DNA from: an uncultured Verrucomicrobia subdivision 3 bacterium
GTDB taxonomy: Bacteria; Verrucomicrobiota; Verrucomicrobiia; Limisphaerales; UBA11358
Reading direction: 5' to 3'
NCBI GenBank assembly: GCA_903850425.1
Contig: CAINLR010000093.1
Coordinates: 55,594-119,593, forward strand
DNA length: 64,000 nt
Both the position numbers and the translations under genes were made by a program. Within the stretch, counting starts at the first letter, position 1. Each line of letters starts with the position of its first letter. Below the pieces are notes generated by a model. The model did not search any database, was not told the origin of the DNA, and was given only the letters and a program-made list of their open reading frames with translations. Below are positions 31,861-38,910 of this stretch, piece by piece.

Positions 31861-34185
31861 ATGATGAGTTCAGTAGCTGACAAACGTATTTCTGAAAAAT
31901 GTCTCGCGCGCTCGGTGGCCGATACGCTGGCGGAGGAACCGACGCTGGAAGCGGTGACCATTGACGCCACGCGGAAAAAAATTTCTGTCGCCACGCTCGG
32001 GCGCACTGATGTCGAGCAACTGACCCGGCGGCTCACCGAAAAACTCCAGTCGGCGCAAAAATCCGCCCCCGCCCGCAGTTGTTCGCTGCTGAGTGGCCAG
32101 CAGGATTGCGGCCAGTGCGCCGCGCCGCTCTCCGAGGCGGAGCGCAAACAGTTCACCATCCAGCGCACGGGCGACGCCACCACCATTGCCCGCGTCACCT
32201 GCCCGACCGCCCCGAAATTCTGGCGCTGGCGCGACCTGCCATTTCCGCACATCGAGCCGCGAACCATCGAGATTCCCGAGCCCGATCACGACGATCATCA
32301 CACCGACGAGTGGAAGCTCCAGCTCGTCGCGGCAATTCTCTGCGGTGGGTGCGGTCTGCTGGCAGCCTTCGTATTGCCGGTTCAATTCAAAGTCGCCGCA
32401 TTCATCGCCGCTTACATCGCCGGTGGATTTTATCCCGCCGAAGAAGTCTGGGAACGCTTGCAGAAACGAGTGCTGGACGTGCATTTTCTCATGCTCGCTG
32501 TGGCCGTCGGAGCCGCGTGCATCGGTGCGTGGGCGGAAGGCGCGACGTTGCTGTTCCTGTTTTCGTTCTCAGGCGCACTGGAGCATTACGCGCTGGGCCG
32601 GACACAAAAGGAAATCCGCTCGCTCTTCCGCGACGCACCGAAAACCGCGACCGCGCTGGATGCCAATGGCAACGAAAGCGAAGTGCCCGTCGAGAGCATT
32701 CAGGCTGGCGCGCGACTGCTCATCAAGCCCGGCGCACAATTTCCCGTGGACGCGGAAATCTCCAAGGGCAAAACCGCAGCAGACGAATCCAATCTCACCG
32801 GCGAAGCCGCGCCCGTGGAAAAGGCCGTTGGCGACACCGCATTGGCCGGCACGATCAATCTTTGGGGCGCAGTGGAAGTGCTCGTCACCAAACCCGCCGC
32901 TGAGAGTTCGCTGCAAAAAATCATCACGCTCATCCATGAAGCGCAGCAACGCAAAGCCCCCGCGCAGCAGTTTGCCGACAAGTTCAGCACCTATTACACT
33001 TACGGCGTGTTGGGCTTGTCGCTCGCGATGTTTTTCGTGTGGCGGTATGCGTTTAGTTTCCCCGCGTTCACTTCCACGGCAGAAGTTCACAGCGCATTCT
33101 ATCGCACCATGACGCTGCTGGTCGTCTCGTCGCCGTGCGCACTGGTGCTCTCCATTCCCTCGGCGGTGCTGGCGGCCATCGCGTGGGCCGCGCGGCACGG
33201 CATTCTCTTTCGCGGCGGTGCCGCCGTGGAGAAGCTCGCCGACATCAACGTGGTGTGCCTCGACAAAACCGGCACGCTCACCACCGGTGAACTGCGCGTG
33301 GAAAAAATTGAGAGCTTTCCGCCCGGACGCGAGAGCGAGATCGCGCAACTCGCCTACTCGCTGGAAAAATTGTCCACGCATCCGCTCGCCCGCGCCATCA
33401 CGCGCTACGGCAAGCAACAGGCGCTGGCAGTCATTGATTTTCCGCACTATGAATCCGTTACCGGCGAAGGTCTGAAGGCGCAGCGCGACGGCCAGGAAAT
33501 TTTTCTCGGCAAACGCGAGTGGGTTGAAAATCAGGCGGAGCGGCAGCGCAGCCCAAACTATCTCGACACCAAGACTGAAGCTGGCACGTCCGAGGTCTGG
33601 GTGGCGCAGGGCGAATTGCTGGGCCGCATTATTTTGCGGGACGACATCCGCCCGCAGGCCGCGCAGGTCATTGACGAACTGCGCCACGCCGGCTTGCGCA
33701 GCGTGGTGCTGACCGGCGACAACAAAGCCGCCGGCGAACATCTCCGCACCGAATTGAAACTGGACGACGTTCGCGCCGGCTTGAAGCCCGACGACAAAGT
33801 TGCCGCCATCCGTGAACTCAGCGGGCAGGGGAAGAAGGTCGCGATGATCGGCGACGGTGTGAACGACGCCCCGAGCCTGGCGGCCGCGCACATCGGCGTG
33901 GCCATGGGCGCCCGCGGTTCCGACGCCGCGCTCGAACAGGCCGACGTGGTGCTGATGCACGACCGCCTGGAGAATTTCCTCGCCGCCTTCCGCCTCAGCC
34001 AGCGTGCACGCCGGATCATCAAACAAAACCTCTTCATCTCGCTCGGCACCGTCGTGGTGCTGGTCACGTTCGCGATGTTCGGCAAAATCCCGCTGACGCT
34101 CGGCGTGGTCGGCCACGAAGGCAGCACGGTCATCGTGGTGATGAACAGCTTGCGATTGCTGTTTGGAAAAAGCACCAAGCGCTAA
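31861..34185 (+). CDS. P1B-4-type heavy-metal transporting ATPase
   Basis: This inner-membrane cation pump has 774 residues from ATG 31861. The N-terminus has a ferredoxin-like metal-domain remnant, a Cys-rich stretch (C-x-x-C in DCGQC) and an acidic His cluster (DHDDHH) before the first helix. Core motifs are TGEAAPVEK (actuator), DKTGT with phosphorylated D468, and GDGVNDAP. In the sixth helix region HEGST precedes V-I-V-V-M-N. The transmembrane metal site reads S424-P425-C426. SPC together with HEGST is the signature of subgroup P1B-4 (CoaT/CtpD), linked to Co, Fe, Ni or Zn efflux, rather than the CPC of ZntA or CopA. The metal cannot be fixed from sequence. It appears to be a single-gene unit. 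Confidence 0.92.
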   Translation: MMSSVADKRISEKCLARSVADTLAEEPTLEAVTIDATRKKISVATLGRTDVEQLTRRLTEKLQSAQKSAPARSCSLLSGQQDCGQCAAPLSEAERKQFTIQRTGDATTIARVTCPTAPKFWRWRDLPFPHIEPRTIEIPEPDHDDHHTDEWKLQLVAAILCGGCGLLAAFVLPVQFKVAAFIAAYIAGGFYPAEEVWERLQKRVLDVHFLMLAVAVGAACIGAWAEGATLLFLFSFSGALEHYALGRTQKEIRSLFRDAPKTATALDANGNESEVPVESIQAGARLLIKPGAQFPVDAEISKGKTAADESNLTGEAAPVEKAVGDTALAGTINLWGAVEVLVTKPAAESSLQKIITLIHEAQQRKAPAQQFADKFSTYYTYGVLGLSLAMFFVWRYAFSFPAFTSTAEVHSAFYRTMTLLVVSSPCALVLSIPSAVLAAIAWAARHGILFRGGAAVEKLADINVVCLDKTGTLTTGELRVEKIESFPPGRESEIAQLAYSLEKLSTHPLARAITRYGKQQALAVIDFPHYESVTGEGLKAQRDGQEIFLGKREWVENQAERQRSPNYLDTKTEAGTSEVWVAQGELLGRIILRDDIRPQAAQVIDELRHAGLRSVVLTGDNKAAGEHLRTELKLDDVRAGLKPDDKVAAIRELSGQGKKVAMIGDGVNDAPSLAAAHIGVAMGARGSDAALEQADVVLMHDRLENFLAAFRLSQRARRIIKQNLFISLGTVVVLVTFAMFGKIPLTLGVVGHEGSTVIVVMNSLRLLFGKSTKR

Positions 34186-34190
34186 ACCGA

Positions 34191-34508
34191 AGATCCAAAT
34201 CCCAAGCTCCAATCTACGCACGGTCGCCCGCAGTGAGCATTTCACTTTCTGGCAGCGTCTCATTAGCACCGGGCTTCAGCCCGGTGCGGCGGGCACGGCG
34301 AGGGCCAAAGCCGTTTCAACGGCTTGTCCCGGAACCTGCGCGGTGGCGGCGCGGCAAACGGTTGAAACCGTTTTGACTCATGCCCGCAGCCATCACCCGG
34401 CTGAAGCCGGGTGCTAATGAGGCCAGATGTAGTTGCAAGAAATTGAGAAGCACTGCATCACGCAGTTCGGGTTTTGGAGCTTGGATTTTCTCTGGAGCTT
34501 GGAAGTTG
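34191..34508. repeat. Outer inverted repeat around element copy 2
   Basis: GATCCAAATCCCAAGCTCCAA (34192-34212) is mirrored by TTTTGGAGCTTGGATTTT (34472-34489) and a second GGAGCTTGGAAG (34494-34505). The pair brackets the four-stem-loop element, suggesting nested or composite repeats between the ATPase and guaD genes. Confidence 0.6.
34260..34420. repeat. Dispersed four-stem-loop element, copy 2
   Basis: Perfect 10-bp ends, TCATTAGCAC and GTGCTAATGA, enclose CACCGGGCTTCAGCCCGGTG, AAGCCGTTTCAACGGCTT, AAACGGTTGAAACCGTTT and CACCCGGCTGAAGCCGGGTG. Each of these can fold on itself. This is the best-preserved of three copies; the others are at 4021-4170 and 46182-46324. Confidence 0.88.
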
Positions 34509-34535
34509 GTGCTTGTTCACATTGCCTCCCAAAAA

Positions 34536-34572
34536 ATCCGTGTCCATCCGCGTCCATCCGTGGTTATATTTT
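34536..34572. repeat. TCCATCCGTG-type simple repeat upstream of guaD
   Basis: ATCCGTGTCCATCCGCG and TCCATCCGTGGTTATATT form a tandem of 9-10-bp words ending 4 bp before the guaD start codon. A related copy in reverse orientation lies at 61315-61349. Because of its position it forms the 5' leader of guaD. Confidence 0.55.
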
Positions 34573-34576
34573 CCGC

Positions 34577-35044
34577 ATGAAATCTGAATTCATGCGCGCC
34601 GCCATCCGGCTCTCGCTTGCCAAGATGCGGGCCAATTGCGGCGGGCCGTTCGGTGCCGTGGTGGTGCGGCGTGGCCAGATCGTCGGGCGCGGCTGGAATC
34701 AGGTGACGTCCACCAACGACCCGACCGCCCATGCCGAAGTGACCGCCATCCGCGACGCGTGCCGGCGGCTGAAGACGTTTCAGCTCGACGACTGCGAACT
34801 CTACACCAGTTGCGAGCCGTGTCCGATGTGCCTAGCGGCAATCTACTGGGCGCGGTTTCAGAAAGTCTATTACGCCAACACGCGCAAAGATGCCGCGGCC
34901 ATTGCTTTTGATGATGATTTGATCTACCGCGAAGTGGCCAAGCCCATTGCCAAGCGCCTCATTCCGATGAAACAACTGCTGCGCCCGGAGGCGCTGAAAG
35001 TGTTTGGGGAGTGGAAAACCAAGGCCGACAAAATCCGCTACTGA
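34577..35044 (+). CDS. guaD: Guanine deaminase
   Basis: This 155-residue cytoplasmic zinc enzyme of the cytidine-deaminase fold should convert guanine to xanthine. The zinc site is H52 in AHAEVTAIRDAC with E54 as proton shuttle, and C82 and C85 in SCEPCPMC. The segments TNDPTAHAEVTAIR, LDDCELYTSCEPCPMCLAA and FDDDLIYREVAKP resemble Bacillus GuaD (156 aa) closely in order and spacing, and length agrees. Related tRNA adenosine deaminases (TadA) share the zinc motif but lack the FDDxxIY-E segment. The ATG at 34577 gives the canonical N-terminus; the longer open frame upstream is made of dispersed repeat sequence. Confidence 0.88.
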   Translation: MKSEFMRAAIRLSLAKMRANCGGPFGAVVVRRGQIVGRGWNQVTSTNDPTAHAEVTAIRDACRRLKTFQLDDCELYTSCEPCPMCLAAIYWARFQKVYYANTRKDAAAIAFDDDLIYREVAKPIAKRLIPMKQLLRPEALKVFGEWKTKADKIRY

Positions 35045-35077
35045 AATTTGCAGGCGATCTGGTATTAGGCGTTGCGG

Positions 35078-35422
35078 TCATTGCAGTAAGCGCTCCAACA
35101 CTCCGAAGTCCTGCTCGCGGATGTTGCGGCGGCAGCTCTTCGGGTGCAGGTAAACTCCGAATGCCAGCGTAGAGTGCGTCGGCGTGCTCGGATGCAGCTC
35201 GACGAATGCAGGGTTGCCGATGGGCTGATGCGCGGCGCGTAATAGTGCAGTGGCTAAACCAATTATCGCCTCGCGCGACAGCGACAGGTCAACGATGCTG
35301 TCCCGACTCGAATACCACTGACCTCCTACTCCAACACGCAACTGCAAGCTGTTCCGTTCGGACTCGGAGTAGGTTTCGGATGAGTCCTGGTCGTCCAATG
35401 CGATTGTGATGTTATTACTCAT
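35078..35422 (-). CDS. Small hypothetical protein
   Basis: I do not recognise this protein of about 114 residues. It opens with a short beta-like segment (MSNNITIALDDQ), continues through S-E-R-N-S-L-Q-L-R-V-G-V-G-G and a helix (SREAIIGLATALLRAA), and ends in a basic/Cys segment (PKSCRRNIREQDFGVLERLL). Composition is protein-like, and no membrane segment or signal peptide is visible. The ATG at 35422 is preferred; an in-frame ATG 12 codons upstream is possible. It is convergent with guaD, with 33 bp between the stops. Confidence 0.55.
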   Translation of the reverse strand: MSNNITIALDDQDSSETYSESERNSLQLRVGVGGQWYSSRDSIVDLSLSREAIIGLATALLRAAHQPIGNPAFVELHPSTPTHSTLAFGVYLHPKSCRRNIREQDFGVLERLLQ

Positions 35423-35458
35423 AAGCGCGTAGCGACGCCTAAAGATTAGGTCAGCCAA

Positions 35459-35766
35459 CTTGGTTTGCAGCCTATCAGATTCATGGTGCCAACTGTATTC
35501 TTAAAGCAAAATACTGTCCAGCATGCTTGCGTTTGAAAATGAGCAACGAGCACGCACCGGAAAAGGCGGCAATCATCCCTCGCGCTGGGTTGTGGCCAAT
35601 CCCAAAGGAAAGTTGAGAGACCAGTTCTAGCGAATTAGCCCGGTTCAAGCATTCGTCGCCGCTCCCGGTGAACCTGACACGATTTGAGCAATGGCTTTTC
35701 TGCATCCGCACCAAGTGCCGGCAAAAGTCAGTTGCTTAAACCGCCGGTCTGAATCACAGTGGCGGC
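35459..35766. other. Intergenic region without a supported gene
   Basis: About 300 bp, noticeably more AT-rich than the neighbours, lie between the small hypothetical gene and the PH-like gene. A 77-codon minus-strand frame (35481-35714) exists but shows no motif or good start. I see no palindrome or tandem repeat. Confidence 0.4.
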
Positions 35767-36090
35767 ATGAATCCTGAAACCTTCAAGGCCAGTCGCTGGA
35801 CGCGGGGAAACCATCTGTTCCCCACGGTCATCGAGGTGACGGATCGGGCGGTCATCCGCCACAAACGGTCGTGGTTCAGCAAGGACGAGATCAGCATCAG
35901 CATTGGCAAAGTCGCGTCGGTCCACATCAAGACGGGCATCTGGTGGTCGGACATTTTGATCGAATCCAGCGGCGGCACGGACCCGTTCGCCAGCCACGGT
36001 CACACCAAAAAAGATGCGCAACGCATCCGCGCCCTCGTGGAGGAAGCCCAGGGAATTACGAGCGAGCCGGAGAAATTGAAGCTGCCCTGA
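35767..36090 (+). CDS. Small PH-like-domain protein
   Basis: The 107-residue product looks like a lone bacterial pleckstrin-homology-like domain. An N-terminal R-W-T-R-G-N-H-L-F segment is followed by alternating beta strands (VIEVTDRAVIRHKRSW, ISISIGKVASVHIKTG, WWSDILIESSGG) and a C-terminal helix (KKDAQRIRALVEEAQ). Such domains often occur in small cytoplasmic or membrane-associated proteins of unknown role. There is no signal peptide or membrane helix. A perfect-looking palindrome follows 3 bp after the stop and may act as terminator or dispersed repeat. Confidence 0.75.
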   Translation: MNPETFKASRWTRGNHLFPTVIEVTDRAVIRHKRSWFSKDEISISIGKVASVHIKTGIWWSDILIESSGGTDPFASHGHTKKDAQRIRALVEEAQGITSEPEKLKLP

Positions 36091-36093
36091 GCC

Positions 36094-36165
36094 GGAGCGC
36101 CGAGCAGCGTCTCGGCGAGTTGCGCAGGTGGCGGGGTAACTGGCCGAGACGGTGCTCGGCGCTCC
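36094..36165. repeat. 72-bp palindromic dispersed element
   Basis: GGAGCGCCGAGCAGCGTCTC (from 36094) is mirrored by GAGACGGTGCTCGGCGCTCC (ending 36165). The arms are 23 bp with one mismatch and the spacer is 26 bp. There is no T-run, so dispersed repeat is favoured over simple terminator. Confidence 0.8.
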
Positions 36166-36229
36166 AATCCGGTTCATGGAAAGGGAGAAAGCGCACGCCC
36201 TGACAAAACCGCCGCACCGCCGTGCCGAA

Positions 36230-36775
36230 TTATTTCGCCGCGAGCGCCGCTTCGATGGCGGCGATGACTTCGGGCGAGTCGGGTGTCACTTTGGATTCAA
36301 AGCGCTGGATGATTTTGCCATCTTTGCCGATGAGAAACTTGGTGAAGTTCCATTTGATGTTGCCGGGGAAGGGTGCGTCTTTGCCTGCGAGTTGCTCGTA
36401 AAGCGGATGGCGGTTCGCGCCGTTCACTTCGATCTTGTCGAACAGCGGGAAGGTGACGGAGAACTTGCTGGTGCAGAATTGTTTGATCTCCTCGTTGCTG
36501 CCGGGTTCTTGCGCGCCGAACTGGTTGCAGGGAAAGCCGAGAATGGCGAAGCCCTTGTCGGCGTATTTCGTGTAGGTGGCTTCGAGGGCCGCGTATTGCT
36601 TGGTGTAGCCGCAATGGGAGGCGACGTTGACGATGAGCGTCACCTTGCCTTTGTAGGCGCTGAGGTCGGCGGTTTTGCCGTCAATATCTTTGACCGAAAG
36701 GTCGTAGATGGACGCGGAATGGGCAGCGAGCGTGGTCATAAAGGCAGTGGCTAAAGATAGCGCATAAGTTTTCAT
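36230..36775 (-). CDS. Exported glutathione peroxidase family protein
   Basis: This thiol peroxidase has 181 residues from the ATG at 36775; the frame is open much further upstream, but only this start gives a signal peptide (residues 1-22). The catalytic site is C55 in NVASHCGYTKQY, Q85 in FPCNQFG and W142-N143 in KWNFTKF, the usual Gpx tetrad with cysteine rather than selenocysteine. Bacterial Cys-Gpx enzymes generally use thioredoxin to reduce peroxides. The signal peptide places it in the periplasm, which is less common than the cytoplasmic form. It is divergent from kduI across a 324-bp spacer. Confidence 0.92.
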   Translation of the reverse strand: MKTYALSLATAFMTTLAAHSASIYDLSVKDIDGKTADLSAYKGKVTLIVNVASHCGYTKQYAALEATYTKYADKGFAILGFPCNQFGAQEPGSNEEIKQFCTSKFSVTFPLFDKIEVNGANRHPLYEQLAGKDAPFPGNIKWNFTKFLIGKDGKIIQRFESKVTPDSPEVIAAIEAALAAK

Positions 36776-37099
36776 GCACGTCAAAGTAACTGGAACTGGT
36801 GGCTTGTCAAATGGTAGCAGCGGGCCAGTTAGCATCGAGCCGGATACCGCCCTGCGAACGGAACTCAAGCGGAGCGCGGCTGGGTCGCCGTCCAGCCGCC
36901 GCCACTTCGCAACGAGGGATGGTTGATATTGGCCAGAGGCCTGCGGGCTTGGCGAACTACGGCGGTTGGTCGAGGGCGACACAGCGGTATCTCCGGGGCG
37001 TGGTGCGGAGGCGCCCGGGGAAAGCGGCCGAAAACTCAAGTTGCTTTCAGCTTGCGGCAATCGCTTGTCGTCCGGTTTTGTTTTTGCCAAGCTCTCGCC
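36776..37099. other. Divergent promoter region of the peroxidase and kduI genes
   Basis: This 324-bp spacer should contain promoters in both directions. The clearest structure is a GGAGCGC-linked hairpin, GCGGCTGG (36876-36883) with CCAGCCGC (36892-36899), of the same flavour as the palindrome at 36094. No gene is supported. Confidence 0.45.
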
Positions 37100-37936
37100 A
37101 TGCTTGAAAATTCCATCCGCCGCACGCCGCGTCCGCAGGACTTGATCGGCATGTCCACCCAGGAATTGCGCGACACGTTTCAGATTTCAAATCTCTTCGT
37201 GCCGGGCGAAATCTCCGGCCACTTCACCGACCTCGACCGCCTCGTCGTTGGCGGCGTGATGCCGACGGACAAAGCCATCGAACTGCCGAACCACAAGGAA
37301 ACTGGCCGCGCCTTTTTTCTGGAACGTCGTGAGCTGGGCGCGATCAATGTCGGCGGCGCGGGCAAAGTCGTGGCCGATGGCAAGAGCTTCGCGCTGGAGA
37401 ACCGAGACTGCGCTTATGTGCCGATGGGAACCGAGGCGGTTTCGTTCACGAGCGACGACGCGAAGAATCCGGCGAAGTTTTATTTCCTTTCGTGTCCCGC
37501 GCACGCCGCGCATCCCGCCGCGATGATGAAAGCTGCCGAAGCCGCGCCGGTGAATCTCGGTGCGCAGGAAACCGCGAACAAGCGCACGATCTACAAGTTC
37601 ATCCATCAAGGCGGCCTCCAAAGCTGCCAATTGGTGATGGGGCTCACGGCGCTGGAGCCGGGCAGCGTGTGGAATTCCTTCCCGCCGCACACGCATTGGC
37701 GACGCACAGAAATTTATTTTTACTTCGACCTTGGTGACAAGGTGCTGTCGCATTTCTTCGGCGAACCGACCGAGACGCGGCATGTGTTCTTGAAGAACGA
37801 CGAAGTGGCGTTGTCGCCGAACTGGTCCATGCACTTCGGCTGCGGCACCGGCAATTACAAATTCATTTGGGGCATGGCCGGCGAAAATCAGGTCTTCGAC
37901 GACATGGACGCGGTGAAGCCGGTGGATTTGCGCTGA
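37100..37936 (+). CDS. kduI: 5-keto-4-deoxyuronate isomerase
   Basis: This cytoplasmic cupin enzyme isomerises 5-keto-4-deoxyuronate (4-deoxy-L-threo-5-hexosulose uronate) to 2,5-diketo-3-deoxygluconate in pectin breakdown. From ATG 37100 it has 278 residues, the same as the E. coli enzyme. The zinc-site segment PPHTHWRRTEIYFYF, with two His and one Glu ligand, is present, and the C-terminal W-S-M-H-F-G-C-G-T supplies the last His. N-terminal features RDTFQISNLFVPGE and YVPMGTE also match. The gene leads a same-strand run (kduI, kduD, GH105, GH105-DUF4861) punctuated by small palindromes. The long open frame upstream of 37100 has no KduI similarity. Confidence 0.95.
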   Translation: MLENSIRRTPRPQDLIGMSTQELRDTFQISNLFVPGEISGHFTDLDRLVVGGVMPTDKAIELPNHKETGRAFFLERRELGAINVGGAGKVVADGKSFALENRDCAYVPMGTEAVSFTSDDAKNPAKFYFLSCPAHAAHPAAMMKAAEAAPVNLGAQETANKRTIYKFIHQGGLQSCQLVMGLTALEPGSVWNSFPPHTHWRRTEIYFYFDLGDKVLSHFFGEPTETRHVFLKNDEVALSPNWSMHFGCGTGNYKFIWGMAGENQVFDDMDAVKPVDLR

Positions 37937-37940
37937 AACG

Positions 37941-37992
37941 TGTAGCGGCGCTCTGTGAGCGTCGCCTTCGGCGGTCATAGACCGCCGCTACA
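37941..37992. repeat. 52-nt cloverleaf-like element between kduI and kduD
   Basis: Outer arms TGTAGCGG and CCGCTACA enclose three perfect small hairpins, CGCTC-TGT-GAGCG, CGCC-TTC-GGCG and GTC-ATA-GAC. The element starts 4 bp after the kduI stop and ends 22 bp before kduD. Confidence 0.8.
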
Positions 37993-38014
37993 TGACTAAT
38001 TCAAAATTTATTTT

Positions 38015-38818
38015 ATGAATACAAAACGATTCGAAAACAAAGTAGCCATCGTCACTGGCGCAAGCCGGGGCATCGGGCAAGGCATTGCGCTGGCGTTTGC
38101 CCGCGAAGGCGCACACGTCGTCAGCGTGGACATTGGCGACCAGACCGAGACCGGCACGAAGGCCAAGGCGCTGGGCGCGAAGTTCAATTCCTACACCGAA
38201 GACTTCGGCAAGCTCACCCAAAAGGGGGCTGCGGATCTCATCGCCAAGATCATCGCCGACGCCGGCCGCGTGGACATTCTCGTGAATAACGCCGGCATCA
38301 TCCGCCGCGCGCCCATCGTGGATCATCCCGAAGCCGACTGGAACGCGCTGCTGCAAATCAATTTGTCCGCGCCATTCTTCCTCACGCAGGCCGTCGCCAA
38401 ATGGTGGGTTACCGGCGGACGCGAGCAAGCCGACCGGGAAAATGGAGGCCGTGCGCCAGCACCGCGGCTGAAAGTCGTCAACATCGCCTCGATGCTGTCG
38501 TTCCAAGGCGGAATCTTCGTGCCCGGCTACACGGCGGCCAAGAGCGGCATTGCCGGCATCACCAAAGCGTTTGCGAACGAACTCGCCAAGGAACGCTGTA
38601 ACTTCAACGCCATCGCGCCCGGCTACGTCGCCACCGAAAACACGCGTCCACTGCGCGAAGATGAGAAACGCGCGGAATCCATTCTCGCCCGCATTCCCGA
38701 AGCCCGCTGGGCGACGCCGGAAGACATCGCCGAACCGATTTTGTTCCTCGCGTCGTCGGCTGCCGATTACATGAACGGCACCATCATGAACGTGGACGGC
38801 GGCTGGCTGGCGCGATAA
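38015..38818 (+). CDS. kduD: 2-dehydro-3-deoxy-D-gluconate 5-dehydrogenase
   Basis: This cytoplasmic short-chain dehydrogenase reduces 2,5-diketo-3-deoxygluconate to 2-keto-3-deoxygluconate, the step after KduI. Features are the nucleotide loop TGASRGIG (14-21), NNAG (91-94), catalytic S159, Y172 and K176 in SMLSFQGG and YTAAKSG, and the KduD-type ending NVDGGWLAR. It has 267 residues against about 253 in E. coli. The extra residues form a charged segment around positions 132-152 (GGREQADRENGG) just before the catalytic strand, an unusual place for an insertion. The short spacing to kduI and GH105 suggests one transcript. Confidence 0.93.
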   Translation: MNTKRFENKVAIVTGASRGIGQGIALAFAREGAHVVSVDIGDQTETGTKAKALGAKFNSYTEDFGKLTQKGAADLIAKIIADAGRVDILVNNAGIIRRAPIVDHPEADWNALLQINLSAPFFLTQAVAKWWVTGGREQADRENGGRAPAPRLKVVNIASMLSFQGGIFVPGYTAAKSGIAGITKAFANELAKERCNFNAIAPGYVATENTRPLREDEKRAESILARIPEARWATPEDIAEPILFLASSAADYMNGTIMNVDGGWLAR

Positions 38819-38826
38819 AGGCAATT

Positions 38827-38910
38827 ATGAATGAAGAATGCAGAATGATGAATGGTCAGCCGCTTGGCCGTCGTTTTTTTCATCATTCATCATTCATCAT
38901 TCTCACTTTG
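38827..38910. repeat. AATGATGAAT-type inverted repeat at a gene start
   Basis: ATGAATGAAGAATGCAGAAT (from 38827) plus GATGAATGG is mirrored by CATCATTCATCATTCATCAT (38881-38900). The two arms flank about 30 bp and encode the first 25 or so residues of the GH105 gene. The RNA could form a hairpin that includes the start codon. Confidence 0.65.

Noticed and set aside
32569..34269. 566-codon minus-strand ORF opposite the metal ATPase
   Set aside because: The plus frame contains all P-type ATPase motifs; the minus frame is a codon-bias shadow.
34433..34576. N-terminal extension of guanine deaminase
   Set aside because: The extension is translated from dispersed repeats; the family N-terminus begins at 34577.
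35060..35445. Integron gene cassette with attC sites (TTAGGCGT / ACGCCTAA words around the small hypothetical gene)
   Set aside because: The flanking words lack the GTTRRRY and RYYYAAC core sites and the folded attC structure, and no integrase is present.
36923..37099. N-terminal extension of KduI
   Set aside because: Length and motifs fit a start at 37100 exactly; the upstream frame has no KduI-like sequence.
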